Shown here in pieces: positions 1 through 10,513 of a stretch of 64,000 nt of DNA. Every line of letters begins with the position of its first letter. The first letter of the stretch is position 1. A program made the position numbers and the translations under genes. This stretch comes from Alphaproteobacteria bacterium. GTDB lineage: Bacteria > Pseudomonadota > Alphaproteobacteria > UBA6615. Location of the stretch: the NCBI GenBank assembly GCA_021774445.1, contig JAJFJA010000078.1:25714-89713 (forward strand), given 5' to 3'. The notes beneath the pieces were generated by a model. It worked only from the letters and a program-made list of their open reading frames with translations, was not told the origin of the DNA and did no database searches.

Positions 1-300
1 CGGCATCCTGGTTGCCCGGCCCCCATCGGCAAGCGAGGCGCGCGTTCGGCGGGCGCGTCGGCCGGACAATGGCCGATGGACAGGCGCCGACACGCCGGTT
101 AGGCTTTTATGTGCAGTGCTCCTTCTCTCCTCTCTCAGAACATTGCGACGAAGGACGGTCCCGGGTGCCCGCATGCGGAGATTATTGGTGCCGGACGGAC
201 ATGTGGCGGCGACGCTACAGTCCCCCACGATGTCGTCGTGAGGGTCTTGCCGGCCGGGGTGCTAGAGGCATGACCCGCGTGCGGCGGCGAAGGTAGCCGG
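1..300. other. Leading non-coding stretch
   Basis: No convincing gene is visible before the first ATPase. The short open frames here are compositionally arbitrary and match no family I know. The stretch probably holds the promoter of the peptide importer operon and perhaps the tail of an upstream transcription unit. No clear -10/-35 pair or terminator stands out. Confidence 0.5.
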
Positions 301-1336
<1,036 letters not shown>

Positions 1337-1344
<8 letters not shown>

Positions 1345-2365
1345 CGCGGCATACGGCGGCTCCAACCCTGACGGCCCGCCGCGGCGGGTCCTCGAGGTCA
1401 CCGACCTGGTGAAACATTTTCCCGTGAAAAAAGGCCTGTTCGGGCGCAGTGCCGGACGGGTGAGCGCCGTCGACGGCGTCTCGTTCACCCTCGCGGCGGG
1501 CGAGACCTTGGGACTGGTGGGTGAGAGCGGCTGCGGCAAGTCGACATTGGGCAAGACCGTGTTGCGCCTCCTGCCGCCGACCGCCGGGCGGATTCTGCTC
1601 TGCGGCGCCGACATTACCTCGCAATCGGATAGACGGCTGCGCGAACACCGGCGCGAAATGCAGATGGTCTTTCAAGACCCCTATTCATCGCTCAACCCGC
1701 GCATGTCTTGCGGCGATATCGTCGCCGAGCCGCTGGCTATCTACGGCCTGGTGTCCGGCCGCGAGAAGGACGACGAGGTCAGCGCGTTGTTCGAGCGTGT
1801 CGGGCTGCGGGCCGAGCAGAAATCCCGCTACCCGCACCAGCTTTCGGGCGGCCAACGCCAACGCCTGAGCATCGCCCGCGCGCTGGCCCTCAAACCCAGC
1901 CTGATCGTTGCCGACGAACCGGTGTCTGCGCTCGACGTGTCGGTGCAGGCCCAGGTCATCAACCTGCTCCGCGATCTGCAGCGCGATTTCAACCTCGCCT
2001 ACCTCTTCATCTCCCATGATCTGGCGGTGGTGGAGCATATCAGTCATCGCATCGCCGTGATGTATCTGGGAAAAGTTGTGGAGCTGACCGACAAACGGTC
2101 GTTGTTCGCGACGCCGCTGCACCCCTATACCGAGGCTCTGCTGTCCGCCGTTCCGGTGCCGGACCCGCGGGCCAAGGGCGACAAGATCATCCTGCGCGGC
2201 GATGTGCCCAGCCCGGTGAACCCGCCGTCCGGCTGCGCCTTCCATACGCGTTGCCCCCATGCCACGGACGTCTGTCGTCGCGCTACGCCGGCACTGCGAG
2301 AGGTGAAGCCGGCCCATTTCGCCGCCTGCCATCTGCATGACCCCGCGGTGTCGTCCGCGGCCTGA
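1337..2365 (+). CDS. Peptide-type ABC transporter ATP-binding protein (DppF/OppF family)
   Basis: Second ATPase of the importer, expected to heterodimerise with the preceding subunit. The 342-residue protein has Walker A GESGCGKST (about 62-70), VFQDPYSSLNPR as Q-loop region (typical of DppF/OppF), LSGGQ (about 169-173), Walker B IVADEP (about 190-195) and a C-terminal oligo_HPY region with GCAFHTRCPHA. The start is the ATG at 1337, inside the last codons of the upstream gene. Longer in-frame extensions would only read the upstream gene in the wrong frame. A 315-base gap separates it from the binding-protein gene, so the ATPase pair may form its own transcript or read through. Confidence 0.93.
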
Positions 2366-2680
2366 GATACCGTCCCGCGCATCCATGGCCGATCCCTTCG
2401 GGGTGTCCACCCGGCAGCCACCCGGCGGACGGCCGCTTGCGTCCCCCCGAAATGGCATGCAGAATATCAAGCTCAGAGATGCGCCGGCCGGCCCGCGGGG
2501 CTTCGAGGCCGCGACCAATGGGCGGATGGCCAAGCCCGCGGCTGCAGACAAGTGGAGGTCATTGCGCCCCACGCCGAAACAGGGTCCGTCAGGCGAATAC
2601 GACAGAGTCCATCAGGCGATTGCTGAGGAATCACGATGGCCTGCCGAGGATTCGGGTTTTACGCGAAGGGAGGAAACACA
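2366..2680. other. Gap between ATPase pair and binding-protein gene
   Basis: About 315 bases with no supported gene. Short frames across it lack family features and good ribosome sites. It ends in a strong Shine-Dalgarno (GGGAGG, about 2668-2673) placed for the ATG at 2681. It probably contains a separate promoter for the binding protein, which is usually the most highly expressed component, but I cannot point to a -10/-35 pair. Confidence 0.4.
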
Positions 2681-4231
2681 ATGAAGCGGAGAGATTTTAT
2701 CAGGCATTCGAGCGCTTTGACCGGTGGTGCCCTACTGCTCGGCGCCATGCCGACGCTGGGCGCATATGCGCAGAGCGGCACACCGACAAAGGGTGGCACA
2801 TTGATCTGGGGTCACTCCGAGACGACACAGAACCTCGACATGCACCAGACCGGCACCGCGTCGACGAGCCGACTGCTCGAGAATATTCACGACGCGATTG
2901 TCACCGTGGACAGCGACTTCAATATCGTGCCCAGCTTGGCTGAGAGCTTCGATGTCAGCGAAGACGGCCTGACCTACACGTTCAGGCTGCGCCCCAACGT
3001 GAAGTTCCACACTGGGACCACCCTCAGCTCGGCCGACGTAAAATACTCTTTCGAGCGGGTGAAGGACCCGAAGACCGGGGCGGTGAACTTCGAGGTCTTC
3101 AACGACGTTGCGGAGATCCTGACGCCGGACGACCTCACGGTTATCGTCAAGATGTCCCAACCCAACGCGCCCTTCCTCGCCCGCCTCGCCGAAAACGGCG
3201 CCGGCGTGATCATTCCGGACGGTAGCGGCGATACCCAGGGCGAGCATCCGGTCGGCGTCGGGCCGTTCGAGTTCGTCTCGCGCGAGTTCGGCAACGAGGT
3301 CGAACTGGTTCGCTTCGCCGACTATTGGCAGGGGCCGGCTCATCTCGACAAGATTATCTCCCGCGAAGTGACCGAGCCGACGGTACGGCTGACCGGTCTA
3401 CGCACCGGCGAGATGCACATCATCAACGATATTCCCCTGGACCGCGTCACGGAACTTGAAGCAGACAGTAATTTCCAAGTCTCGAAATGGTTCCCGCTGT
3501 CATGGGCGTTCTTGAACTTCAATCACAAGCGCGCGCCGTTCAACGACGCGCGCGTGCGTCTGGCGATCGACCACATGATCGACAAGGAGGTCCTGGTGCA
3601 AGGCGCCTTGTGGGGCCAGGGCGAGGTCACCGCGTCGCCAAGCTTCCCGAGCTCGGCGTCATTCAACAAAGACCTCTCGGTCCGGCCGCAGAATTTCGAT
3701 GAGGCGCGGCGTCTGCTGCAGGAGGCCGGCTTCGGCCCGGGCGAACTGGAGTTCGTCTTCAAGGTCACGACCAACTACCCGTGGCATGTCGAGGCCAGTC
3801 AGATCATGCTGGAGTGGTTCCGCGAGGGCGGCCTCAACGTCAGTGTGCAGCAGCTCACCTGGAGTGATTGGCTGAGCCAGTGCTGGGTCGATCGCGACTA
3901 CGACGTGACGATGATGAACTTCTTCACGCTGTGGGAGCCGGACTTTCTGTACTACAGCCTGTGGCACTCCACCGGGGCGTTCAACTATCGCAATGTCAAC
4001 GACCCGGTGGTCGATGAGCTGGCGCAGCGCGCCCGCGTCACCGTCGATCCGGCTGAGCGGACGAAGATTTACCACGAGCTGCAGCAGCGGGTGTATGACG
4101 AGGCGCTCGATGTCGTGCTGTGGTTCCGCAACGGTACCCTCGCGGCCCAGAACAATGTCGGCGGTCTCGACAAGCTGGTGCATCCCAATGGCAGCAATCT
4201 CGAGTTCCGCCATCTCTGGCTCGACACCTGA
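2681..4231 (+). CDS. ABC transporter substrate-binding protein, family 5 (peptide/nickel type)
   Basis: Periplasmic receptor of the importer, 516 residues, normal for SBP_bac_5. The N terminus MKRRDFIRHSSALTGG is a twin-arginine signal (K-R-R-D-F-I), followed by a hydrophobic stretch and a likely cleavage near AYA-QSG, so export is probably by Tat. The mature part begins with KGGTLIWGH, the usual first strand, and includes the family region on scaffold binding, LTYTFRLRPNVKFHTG. The ATG at 2681 is chosen over an upstream in-frame ATG (2636) because it has GGGAGG 7 bases before it and starts the Tat signal. It is followed by a strong hairpin before the permease genes. The ligand is unknown. 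Confidence 0.92.
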   Translation: MKRRDFIRHSSALTGGALLLGAMPTLGAYAQSGTPTKGGTLIWGHSETTQNLDMHQTGTASTSRLLENIHDAIVTVDSDFNIVPSLAESFDVSEDGLTYTFRLRPNVKFHTGTTLSSADVKYSFERVKDPKTGAVNFEVFNDVAEILTPDDLTVIVKMSQPNAPFLARLAENGAGVIIPDGSGDTQGEHPVGVGPFEFVSREFGNEVELVRFADYWQGPAHLDKIISREVTEPTVRLTGLRTGEMHIINDIPLDRVTELEADSNFQVSKWFPLSWAFLNFNHKRAPFNDARVRLAIDHMIDKEVLVQGALWGQGEVTASPSFPSSASFNKDLSVRPQNFDEARRLLQEAGFGPGELEFVFKVTTNYPWHVEASQIMLEWFREGGLNVSVQQLTWSDWLSQCWVDRDYDVTMMNFFTLWEPDFLYYSLWHSTGAFNYRNVNDPVVDELAQRARVTVDPAERTKIYHELQQRVYDEALDVVLWFRNGTLAAQNNVGGLDKLVHPNGSNLEFRHLWLDT

Positions 4232-4279
4232 GTAGCGCGGCTGCCGTATCTGCGGGCTCACATCGGCTCGTGCGGTGTA

Positions 4280-4307
4280 TCGGGGAGCAGGATTTCCTGC
4301 TCCCCGA
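4280..4307 (+). promoter_or_regulatory. Perfect 12-bp stem-loop between binding-protein and permease genes
   Basis: Bases 4280-4291 pair perfectly with 4296-4307 around a 4-base ATTT loop. The GGGGAG core makes the stem very stable. No run of T follows, so it is unlikely to be a strong intrinsic terminator. Hairpins at this place in ABC operons commonly protect the binding-protein mRNA from 3' decay or partly attenuate the permease genes, giving excess receptor. That role is inferred. Confidence 0.7.
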
Positions 4308-4358
4308 TAATTTGGCTCAGCTATTATTGGCGCTTGGATCCGCCCCCCGGGGTTTGTC

Positions 4359-5300
4359 ATGAGATATCTGCTCAATCGGATCGCGCTTCTGGCGCTCACC
4401 TTGCTGCTCATCTCGATCGTGACGTTCATCCTCACGAATATTTTGCCCGGCAATGTCGCGACCATGATCATGGGGACCCGCGGCAACCCGGTGTCGATTG
4501 CGGCGTTGGAGCAGGAGCTTGGCCTCAATGACCCGCTTGTCGTGCAATACGGCCGGTGGATCGGTGGCATGTTGCAGGGTGATTGGGGCACTTCCCTGCG
4601 GTTCAAAGAGCCGATCGGCTCGCTCCTCGGCCAGAAAATGGCGGCCAGTGGGATGATCGTCGTGCTGTCGCTGATCATCGCCATTCTGTCGGCGATCCCG
4701 CTCGGGGTTATCGCCGCAGTCAAACAAAACCGTTGGCCCGACACCGTGAGCAGCGGCGTCGCACTCGCCGGCATCAGTCTGCCCGATTTCTTTTGGGGGA
4801 TCGTGCTAATCCTGCTGTTCTCGCGGACCCTGGGCTGGCTGCCCTCGAGCGGCTTCGTCTCGCCGGCGGACGATTTCTGGCTCTCGATCAAACACGCGCT
4901 GCTACCGGCGATCGCGCTTGGGCTCAGCTTGATGGCCCATCTGGCCCGGATGACGCGCTCGGCCATGCTCGAGGTGATGTCGCAAGACTTCATCCGCGTC
5001 TGCCGCGCCAAGGGGTTGAGCGAAGGCAGCGTCATCCTCCGGCACGCCCTGCAGAACGCGATCGCCCCGGTGGTGACGGTTGCCGGCCTGCAACTCGGCT
5101 ATCTCTTCGGCAGCATCATCGTGGTCGAGAGCCTGTTCAACTACACCGGCATGGGGTGGTTGACATATCAAGGGCTGCTGAACCGGGATGTGCCGCTGAT
5201 TCAGGCAACCGTGTTCATCATCGCGGCGGTCTTCATGCTCAGCAATCTCATCGTGGATCTGATCTATACGGTCCTCGATCCGCGCATCAGCTTCGACTAG
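4359..5300 (+). CDS. ABC transporter permease, DppB/OppB type
   Basis: First inner-membrane permease of the importer, 313 residues with about six hydrophobic segments. The N terminus RYLLNRIALLALTLLLIS followed by the PGN segment is typical of DppB. The cytoplasmic coupling (EAA) loop is visible as QDFIRVCRAKGLSEGSV, about residue 208-224, followed by LRHALQNAIAPVV. Start ATG at 4359 has little Shine-Dalgarno upstream, so initiation may be weak or the stem-loop upstream may matter. It is followed by the second permease after 3 bases. Confidence 0.93.
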   Translation: MRYLLNRIALLALTLLLISIVTFILTNILPGNVATMIMGTRGNPVSIAALEQELGLNDPLVVQYGRWIGGMLQGDWGTSLRFKEPIGSLLGQKMAASGMIVVLSLIIAILSAIPLGVIAAVKQNRWPDTVSSGVALAGISLPDFFWGIVLILLFSRTLGWLPSSGFVSPADDFWLSIKHALLPAIALGLSLMAHLARMTRSAMLEVMSQDFIRVCRAKGLSEGSVILRHALQNAIAPVVTVAGLQLGYLFGSIIVVESLFNYTGMGWLTYQGLLNRDVPLIQATVFIIAAVFMLSNLIVDLIYTVLDPRISFD

Positions 5301-5303
5301 GCC

Positions 5304-6206
5304 ATGACCACGGCTCAGCTCGTCACACCCGCCGCGCCTTCGGAAGCATCGCGCAACGCCCAGCGGACCAGAAAGCGCATCGCCAACGCGCTGTTGAATA
5401 CCAAAGGTCTTATCGGGCTGACCCTGGTCATCGTCTTCACCTTGATGGCGATCCTGGCGCCGATTTTTGTGCCCGAAGCCTTGAGCACAAAAATCGACGT
5501 GACCGCGCGGCTGTCGCCGCCGACGGCCGCACATCTGCTGGGCACCGACCAACTCGGCCGTGATCTGCTCTTCCGGGTCCTGCTCGGCGCCCATACGTCA
5601 ATGATCATCGCCGTCGTCGCGGTTGGCCTTAGCATCGCGCTCGGACTGCCGCTCGGTGTCCTCTCGGGCTATTTCAAGGGCTGGGTGGATCTCGGCCTGA
5701 GCCGGCTGGTGGATACGCTCCTCAGCTTCCCGGCGATCCTCCTGGCGCTGGCGATCAGCGCCGTGCTCGGGCCGAACCTACGCAACACCGTGCTGGCCAT
5801 CGGCATCGCCTTCGCGCCCTATCTCGCCCGCATCGTGCGGGGTGAGACCCTGAAGGTCACCAGTCTGCCTTATATCGAAGCGGCGCGTTCGCAAGGCGCT
5901 TCGGATATGCGCATCATCAGGAAATATGTCCTGCCGAACATCATGGCACCGGTGATTGTCCAAGCGACGATCAGCATCGCCTTCGCTATTCTGGCCGAGG
6001 CCGGACTCTCCTTTCTCGGTTTGGGCACCCAGCCCCCCACCCCGTCTTGGGGCCTAATGATCCAGGCGTCGCGCGACTATCTCGACGTCGCACCCTGGAC
6101 CGCGCTGGTGCCGGGCCTTGCCGTGGCCCTTGCCGTGCTCGGCCTCAACATGCTGGGCGACGTCCTGCGCGACGTCCTCGACCCGACGTTCAATTCGGAT
6201 CGCTGA
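5304..6206 (+). CDS. ABC transporter permease, DppC/OppC type
   Basis: Second permease, 300 residues. A cytoplasmic N-terminal tail of about 40 residues precedes the first hydrophobic helix (LIGLTLVIVFTLMAILAP). LGTDQLGRDLLFR is the characteristic DppC/OppC periplasmic motif, and YIEAARSQGASDMRIIRKYV is the EAA coupling loop. It starts 3 bases after the DppB-type gene, so the two are co-translated. It ends facing the amidase gene on the other strand, with about 70 bases between them. Confidence 0.93.
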   Translation: MTTAQLVTPAAPSEASRNAQRTRKRIANALLNTKGLIGLTLVIVFTLMAILAPIFVPEALSTKIDVTARLSPPTAAHLLGTDQLGRDLLFRVLLGAHTSMIIAVVAVGLSIALGLPLGVLSGYFKGWVDLGLSRLVDTLLSFPAILLALAISAVLGPNLRNTVLAIGIAFAPYLARIVRGETLKVTSLPYIEAARSQGASDMRIIRKYVLPNIMAPVIVQATISIAFAILAEAGLSFLGLGTQPPTPSWGLMIQASRDYLDVAPWTALVPGLAVALAVLGLNMLGDVLRDVLDPTFNSDR

Positions 6207-6277
6207 CGGGTCCCCGACGTTATGGGCTGCGGCCGAGGTGGTTCTCACTGATGCCGTCGGCCCCTTTCCCGCCGGGG

Positions 6278-7939
6278 TCATGAGGCGAAGGTGGGACGGC
6301 GGGCCGCGACGTCCAGTTCCGCCTCCAGTGCCATGCCGATATTGCACAATAGGCCTTCGTCGAAGAGCCGGCCCCACAGGGAGATGCCCTGAGGCACCTC
6401 GAAGGCCGGCGCGTCCGCCTCCTCGGCACCGCTAACCAGCTTGCCGGCCGCCAGTGACGGGCCGGAGCGGGTTTTCGCCTTGAGGAAGCCGGCGCGCAGC
6501 AGCAGCGACGGATGGCCGGTGAAATTGGTGATCACCAGCATCGGGCCAACCATGAAGGGGCCGATCATGGCGTCGACGCCTTGGAACATCTCGTCCATCA
6601 CCTGCATGGTCCGGTAGCGCAGCCGATCGAGCTGAACATGATCCACCGCCGAGAGAAAGCGGGCCTTGCGGAAGGCGTTGGGCCAGGCGCCGACCCCCTG
6701 CGAGACCAGCTCGTCATCGCGATCGGTCAAGGTAAGCTGCTCGAAGCTGGCCGCGCCCTCGGCGAATAGAATGCCCATCAGAGAGGCATAGGGCAGGTCC
6801 GGTAGCGTGATCTCGACCAGCTCGACACCGATGCGCCGGGCCGCGGCTAGGGCGTCGCGATCGACGTCGGTCGCGCCGTCATCCGCGAACCAACGGGGGT
6901 CGTAGCCCAACCGCATGCCGGCAATGGATCTATGGGCGTCGAAGTTAAACGGCGCGTCGAGGGAGCCCAGGTCGCGCGGGTCGTGGCCGTTGAGGCTGTC
7001 GAGCACCAGGGCCGTGTCCTCGACCGAACGGCAGATCGGGCCGATCTTGTCGAGGGACCAGCACAGGGCCATCGCCCCGGTGCGGGATACGCGGCCGAAA
7101 GTGGGGCGTAGGCCGGTGGTGCCGCAGCGCTGGCAGGGCGAGGTGATGGAGCCCAGGGTCTCGGTGCCGATGGCGAAGCCGACCAACCCCGCTGCGGTGG
7201 CCGAGGCGGAGCCGGCGCTGGAGCCGCTGGAACCCTCATTGAGGTTCCACGGGTTGCGCGTGCGGCCGCCGAACCAGATGTCGCCATATGCCAGCGCGCC
7301 AAGGGTCGTCTTTGCCACCAGCACGGCACCGGCGGCGCGCAGCAACTCGGCGACCCGCGCGTCGCTGTCGGGCACGCGCGTCTTGAACGGCGCCGCCCCC
7401 CAACTGGTGAGAATGCCTTTGGTGTCGGCCAAATCCTTCAGACCATATGGAATACCGTGCAAAGGGCCGAGATAGCTGCCGTTGCGCAGCAGGTCGTCCG
7501 CCGCATCGGCCTGCTGCCGGGCCAGATCGGCGGTGACCGTCACGACACATTCGAGCGTCGCGCCAAACTGCTCGATCCGCGCCAGGTAAATCTCGGTCAG
7601 CCGGCGGCTGCTGATCTGCCCGCTCTTGATCCATTGCGCGAGGTCGGTCACCGGCGCGAAAGCAATGTCCTCATCCGCTTCCGGCAGTGGCCCGGCATCC
7701 CGGTCGGAGCGAACGAGCGGCCGCTGTGCATCGGGCGCGGGCATACCGGGCAAACGCGGGTCGAACCGGCTCGCCGGCGGCTGGTCGTTGGCAAACGCCA
7801 CCTTGCGCCGCGCCTGCGCGGCCTCGATCTGACCGTCGAGGTTGTCCAGCATGAGCTCACGCTCGGCTTGCGTATACGCGATACCGAGAATTTGCTCCGC
7901 CGCCGCAATGGCATCGGTAGTGATCTTTCCGTCGCTCAT
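6278..7939 (-). CDS. Amidase-signature family hydrolase
   Basis: Probable cytoplasmic amide hydrolase of the Ser-cisSer-Lys amidase-signature family, 553 residues. Visible residues by family alignment: Lys168 in GLKDLAD, cis-Ser240 in SSAGSA and nucleophile Ser264 in GTETLGSITSP. The signature is followed by CGTTGLRPTFGRVSRTG. An N-terminal extension of about 90 residues, rich in charged residues, precedes the usual domain. This is common in plant- and proteobacterial-type amidases that are not GatA. No gatB or gatC lies nearby, so a tRNA amidotransferase role is unlikely. It faces the peptide importer and might act on imported amides or peptide derivatives, but that is only a context guess. 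Confidence 0.9.
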   Translation of the reverse strand: MSDGKITTDAIAAAEQILGIAYTQAERELMLDNLDGQIEAAQARRKVAFANDQPPASRFDPRLPGMPAPDAQRPLVRSDRDAGPLPEADEDIAFAPVTDLAQWIKSGQISSRRLTEIYLARIEQFGATLECVVTVTADLARQQADAADDLLRNGSYLGPLHGIPYGLKDLADTKGILTSWGAAPFKTRVPDSDARVAELLRAAGAVLVAKTTLGALAYGDIWFGGRTRNPWNLNEGSSGSSAGSASATAAGLVGFAIGTETLGSITSPCQRCGTTGLRPTFGRVSRTGAMALCWSLDKIGPICRSVEDTALVLDSLNGHDPRDLGSLDAPFNFDAHRSIAGMRLGYDPRWFADDGATDVDRDALAAARRIGVELVEITLPDLPYASLMGILFAEGAASFEQLTLTDRDDELVSQGVGAWPNAFRKARFLSAVDHVQLDRLRYRTMQVMDEMFQGVDAMIGPFMVGPMLVITNFTGHPSLLLRAGFLKAKTRSGPSLAAGKLVSGAEEADAPAFEVPQGISLWGRLFDEGLLCNIGMALEAELDVAARRPTFAS

Positions 7940-8132
7940 CGCCCGCTCCCTGTCTGATTATGCGACGGATTGTATTTGCTATGCAGATCGCCGGAAAGAT
8001 CGATTAGGGCGCATTTCCGCACCCGGCAGCGCCCAGCGCGGAATCATGCCTGCGCCGCGCGCTGCAAACCCGCCCTGACCTTGCGGGCCGGCGCCGAGAG
8101 TTGCCGTTGTGGATCGTCACATACCGCCCTAT

Positions 8133-8399
8133 TCAAGACGCGGCGTCCTTGCGCGCGTCATCGGGTAAGCTCTGGACGAGGCGCAAGACAACTTCGATCA
8201 CAGGATCGTCTTGCGCCTTTATGGCCCGCAGTTCGGACGCGGCCCAGCTGTACAAAACAATCAAAACCTCGGTTGTCTCGCTGGGATCTTGCCGCTGAAA
8301 ATCATTCAAGCGACCAACGGCAGCGTCGAGTAAGTGGACAAACTGCCGGACAGGGTCGTTCATCTCAGCCAGAACAGGGTGAGGGAGTATTTCGGCCAT
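8133..8399 (-). CDS. Small hypothetical protein next to chemoreceptor
   Basis: 88-residue acidic, helical protein without signal peptide, membrane segment or cysteine. I do not recognise a family. It has a GGAG-like ribosome site upstream of the ATG and codon use like the neighbours. It lies 140 bases downstream of the triple-PAS chemoreceptor on the same strand and may share its transcript, so a link to chemotaxis is possible but unsupported by sequence. Confidence 0.55.
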   Translation of the reverse strand: MAEILPHPVLAEMNDPVRQFVHLLDAAVGRLNDFQRQDPSETTEVLIVLYSWAASELRAIKAQDDPVIEVVLRLVQSLPDDARKDAAS

Positions 8400-8539
8400 T
8401 GTTTCAATCTCCAGTCATGAGGGGTCGCCTTTCGGCAAGAAACCCCGCCGGCTGGCCGCTTCGATGGTCTCGGCCGGCCAAGTTTGCTCCTGTGGGAACT
8501 CGGTACGCATGGTCTGAGGCAAACGGCACGCCCGTGGCG

Positions 8540-10513
8540 TTACAGGGCGCGCACTTCTTGCAAGAAGTTCTCGACCTGTTCGCCGAGATTTTCACCTTGT
8601 TTCGATAGTTCATCTGCCGCTTTAAGGACCTCGGACGCCGTTCGTCCGCTCTCCTCCGCTGCCTCGCTAACGCTCGAAATGCTTGACGACACTTCCTGGG
8701 TACCTGTCGCCGCTTCTTGAACGTTTCGCGCAATTTCATTCGTTGCGGCTCCCTGCTCCTCCACGGCGGAGGCAATGGTCGACGCAATCTCGCTGATCTC
8801 CGAGATGGTTGCTGAGATACCCTTGATGGCCTGAACGGTGCCGTCCGTCGCCTCTTGCATGCCGGTGATCTGGGCCGAGATTTCCTCTGTCGCTTTGGCA
8901 GTCTGGTTGGCCAGGCTTTTGACCTCCGAGGCGACGACGGCAAAGCCCTTGCCGGCGTCGCCGGCACGCGCTGCCTCAATCGTTGCATTCAGGGCCAACA
9001 GATTGGTCTGGCTGGCGATGTCGCTGATCAGCTCGACGACTTCGCCGATTTTCTGCGCGGCGCCGGCCAGACCTTCGACCGTAGCGTTCGTCCTCGTGGT
9101 CTCCTCGACCGCCCGGTTGGCGATAGTCAAGGACTGCTGAACCTGGCCACTGATCTCCTGGACCGATTGGGACATTTGCTCAGACGCCGCGGCGACTGTT
9201 TGCACGTTGGTCGTTGCCTCTTCCGAGGCGGCGGCAACGGTCGTCGATTGATTCCGGGTCTGCTCGGCCGTCGCGGCCATCGCTTCGGACGATGACCGCA
9301 TCTCGGTAGACGCCGATTTCACCGCCTCGACCACGCTCAGCACGTTGTTCTCGAAGTTGTCTGCTAGCTCCACCTGCCGCGTGACCACTGCCCAGGAAAG
9401 CATCGGCCCGATATATCCGCCATTTTTGTCCATAATGGCGGAAACCGAGAGATCGAGCGTTTCCGGGCCGAGCTTGATCTTCGCCTTGTGCGGTAGCTTA
9501 TTCGGGTCGCTGAGGATCTGCCGTTGGCGCGACGGGTTCTTGTGGAAGACGTCGATGCACTGACCGAGCAGCTGATCGGCCCGCACCGGCAGGTGTTGCT
9601 GAACGCCGGTGAGAGTCTTGATGCTGGTTTGGTTGATGTAGTTGATTTCCAGCGTTTGCGGGTCGCAGGTCATGACGTTGATCGGCATATCGTCGACCAT
9701 CTGCAACAGCCTTGCCGCTTCCGCGTCGGCCTTCACTTTTTCGGTGACCACGCTCCAGGTCAGCATCGGACCCATGTAGTCGCCCTTGGTGTCCAATATC
9801 GGTGTGACCAGCAGATCGAGGATTTCCGGCCCGACCTGGATCTGCGCGTTGTGCGGCAGGTTCTTCGGGTTGCCTAGGATGCTGCGCTGATGCGACGGGT
9901 TCTGGTGGAAGATGTCGATGCACTGGCCCACCATGTCGCTGGCCTTGACCGGCAGATGCGCCTCCAGGGTGTTCAGCGTTTGGGTGCTGAACTTGTTCAT
10001 GTAATTGATCTCGAGGGTCTGCGGATCGCACATCATCACGCCGATCGGCATGCCCTCGACCATCTGTGTCAACTGGGATGCCTGGGCCTCGGATTTCAGC
10101 TTCTCGGTGACGACGCTCCACGTCACCATCGCAGCGATATAATTTCCGGACTCGTCGTTAACCACGGTGACGAGGAGGTCGAGTGTCTCATTCCCGACCG
10201 GAACCGTGGCTTGGTGCGGCAGGTTCTTCGGATTTGCCAGCAGTTCTCGCTGAGATTTCGGGTCCTTATAGAAGATGTCGATGCTGCTTCCGACCAGGTC
10301 GTCGGCCCCGATGTCGAGGACGTGCTCGAGCTGCCGTATCGCCGCCAAGGCGGCTGCGTTCGCATAGCTGATGCGGAACTCACTGACATCGCAAACCATG
10401 ACGTTGACCGGCAACTCGGCGATCATCTGACGCAGCTGCCCGTGCGAGAGGCCGTCGCCAGCTTGGCCCGAGTCCTTTGTTTCGGTTGAGTTTCTCCTGA
10501 TGGTTTTGAGCAT
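8540..10513 (-). CDS. Soluble methyl-accepting chemotaxis protein with three tandem PAS-like repeats
   Basis: Cytoplasmic chemoreceptor of 657 residues with no membrane segment. Three homologous repeats of about 112 residues occupy roughly 28-140, 149-260 and 269-380. Each contains a CDxxxxxIxY segment, a DIFxxNPxxQR segment (IDIFYKDPKSQR, IDIFHQNPSHQR, IDVFHKNPSRQR), NLPH or KLPH, and ends with a conserved WSVVTEK or WAVVTRQ. The C-terminal half (about 420-657) is an MCP signalling coiled coil with the hairpin NLLALNATIEAARAG. GAGGAGG precedes the ATG. Signals could be energy, redox or small cytoplasmic ligands. No HAMP domain is apparent. Repeats 2 and 3 are closer to each other than to repeat 1, which lacks the PQTLEI segment. 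Confidence 0.93.
   Translation of the reverse strand: MLKTIRRNSTETKDSGQAGDGLSHGQLRQMIAELPVNVMVCDVSEFRISYANAAALAAIRQLEHVLDIGADDLVGSSIDIFYKDPKSQRELLANPKNLPHQATVPVGNETLDLLVTVVNDESGNYIAAMVTWSVVTEKLKSEAQASQLTQMVEGMPIGVMMCDPQTLEINYMNKFSTQTLNTLEAHLPVKASDMVGQCIDIFHQNPSHQRSILGNPKNLPHNAQIQVGPEILDLLVTPILDTKGDYMGPMLTWSVVTEKVKADAEAARLLQMVDDMPINVMTCDPQTLEINYINQTSIKTLTGVQQHLPVRADQLLGQCIDVFHKNPSRQRQILSDPNKLPHKAKIKLGPETLDLSVSAIMDKNGGYIGPMLSWAVVTRQVELADNFENNVLSVVEAVKSASTEMRSSSEAMAATAEQTRNQSTTVAAASEEATTNVQTVAAASEQMSQSVQEISGQVQQSLTIANRAVEETTRTNATVEGLAGAAQKIGEVVELISDIASQTNLLALNATIEAARAGDAGKGFAVVASEVKSLANQTAKATEEISAQITGMQEATDGTVQAIKGISATISEISEIASTIASAVEEQGAATNEIARNVQEAATGTQEVSSSISSVSEAAEESGRTASEVLKAADELSKQGENLGEQVENFLQEVRAL

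Noticed and set aside
6278..7939. Glutamyl-tRNA amidotransferase subunit A
   Set aside because: Amidase-signature residues match, but there is no gatB or gatC and the N-terminal extension is unlike GatA.
9890..10489. Rightward 199-codon frame opposite the chemoreceptor
   Set aside because: Antisense of the PAS repeats; its own apparent repeats simply mirror them.
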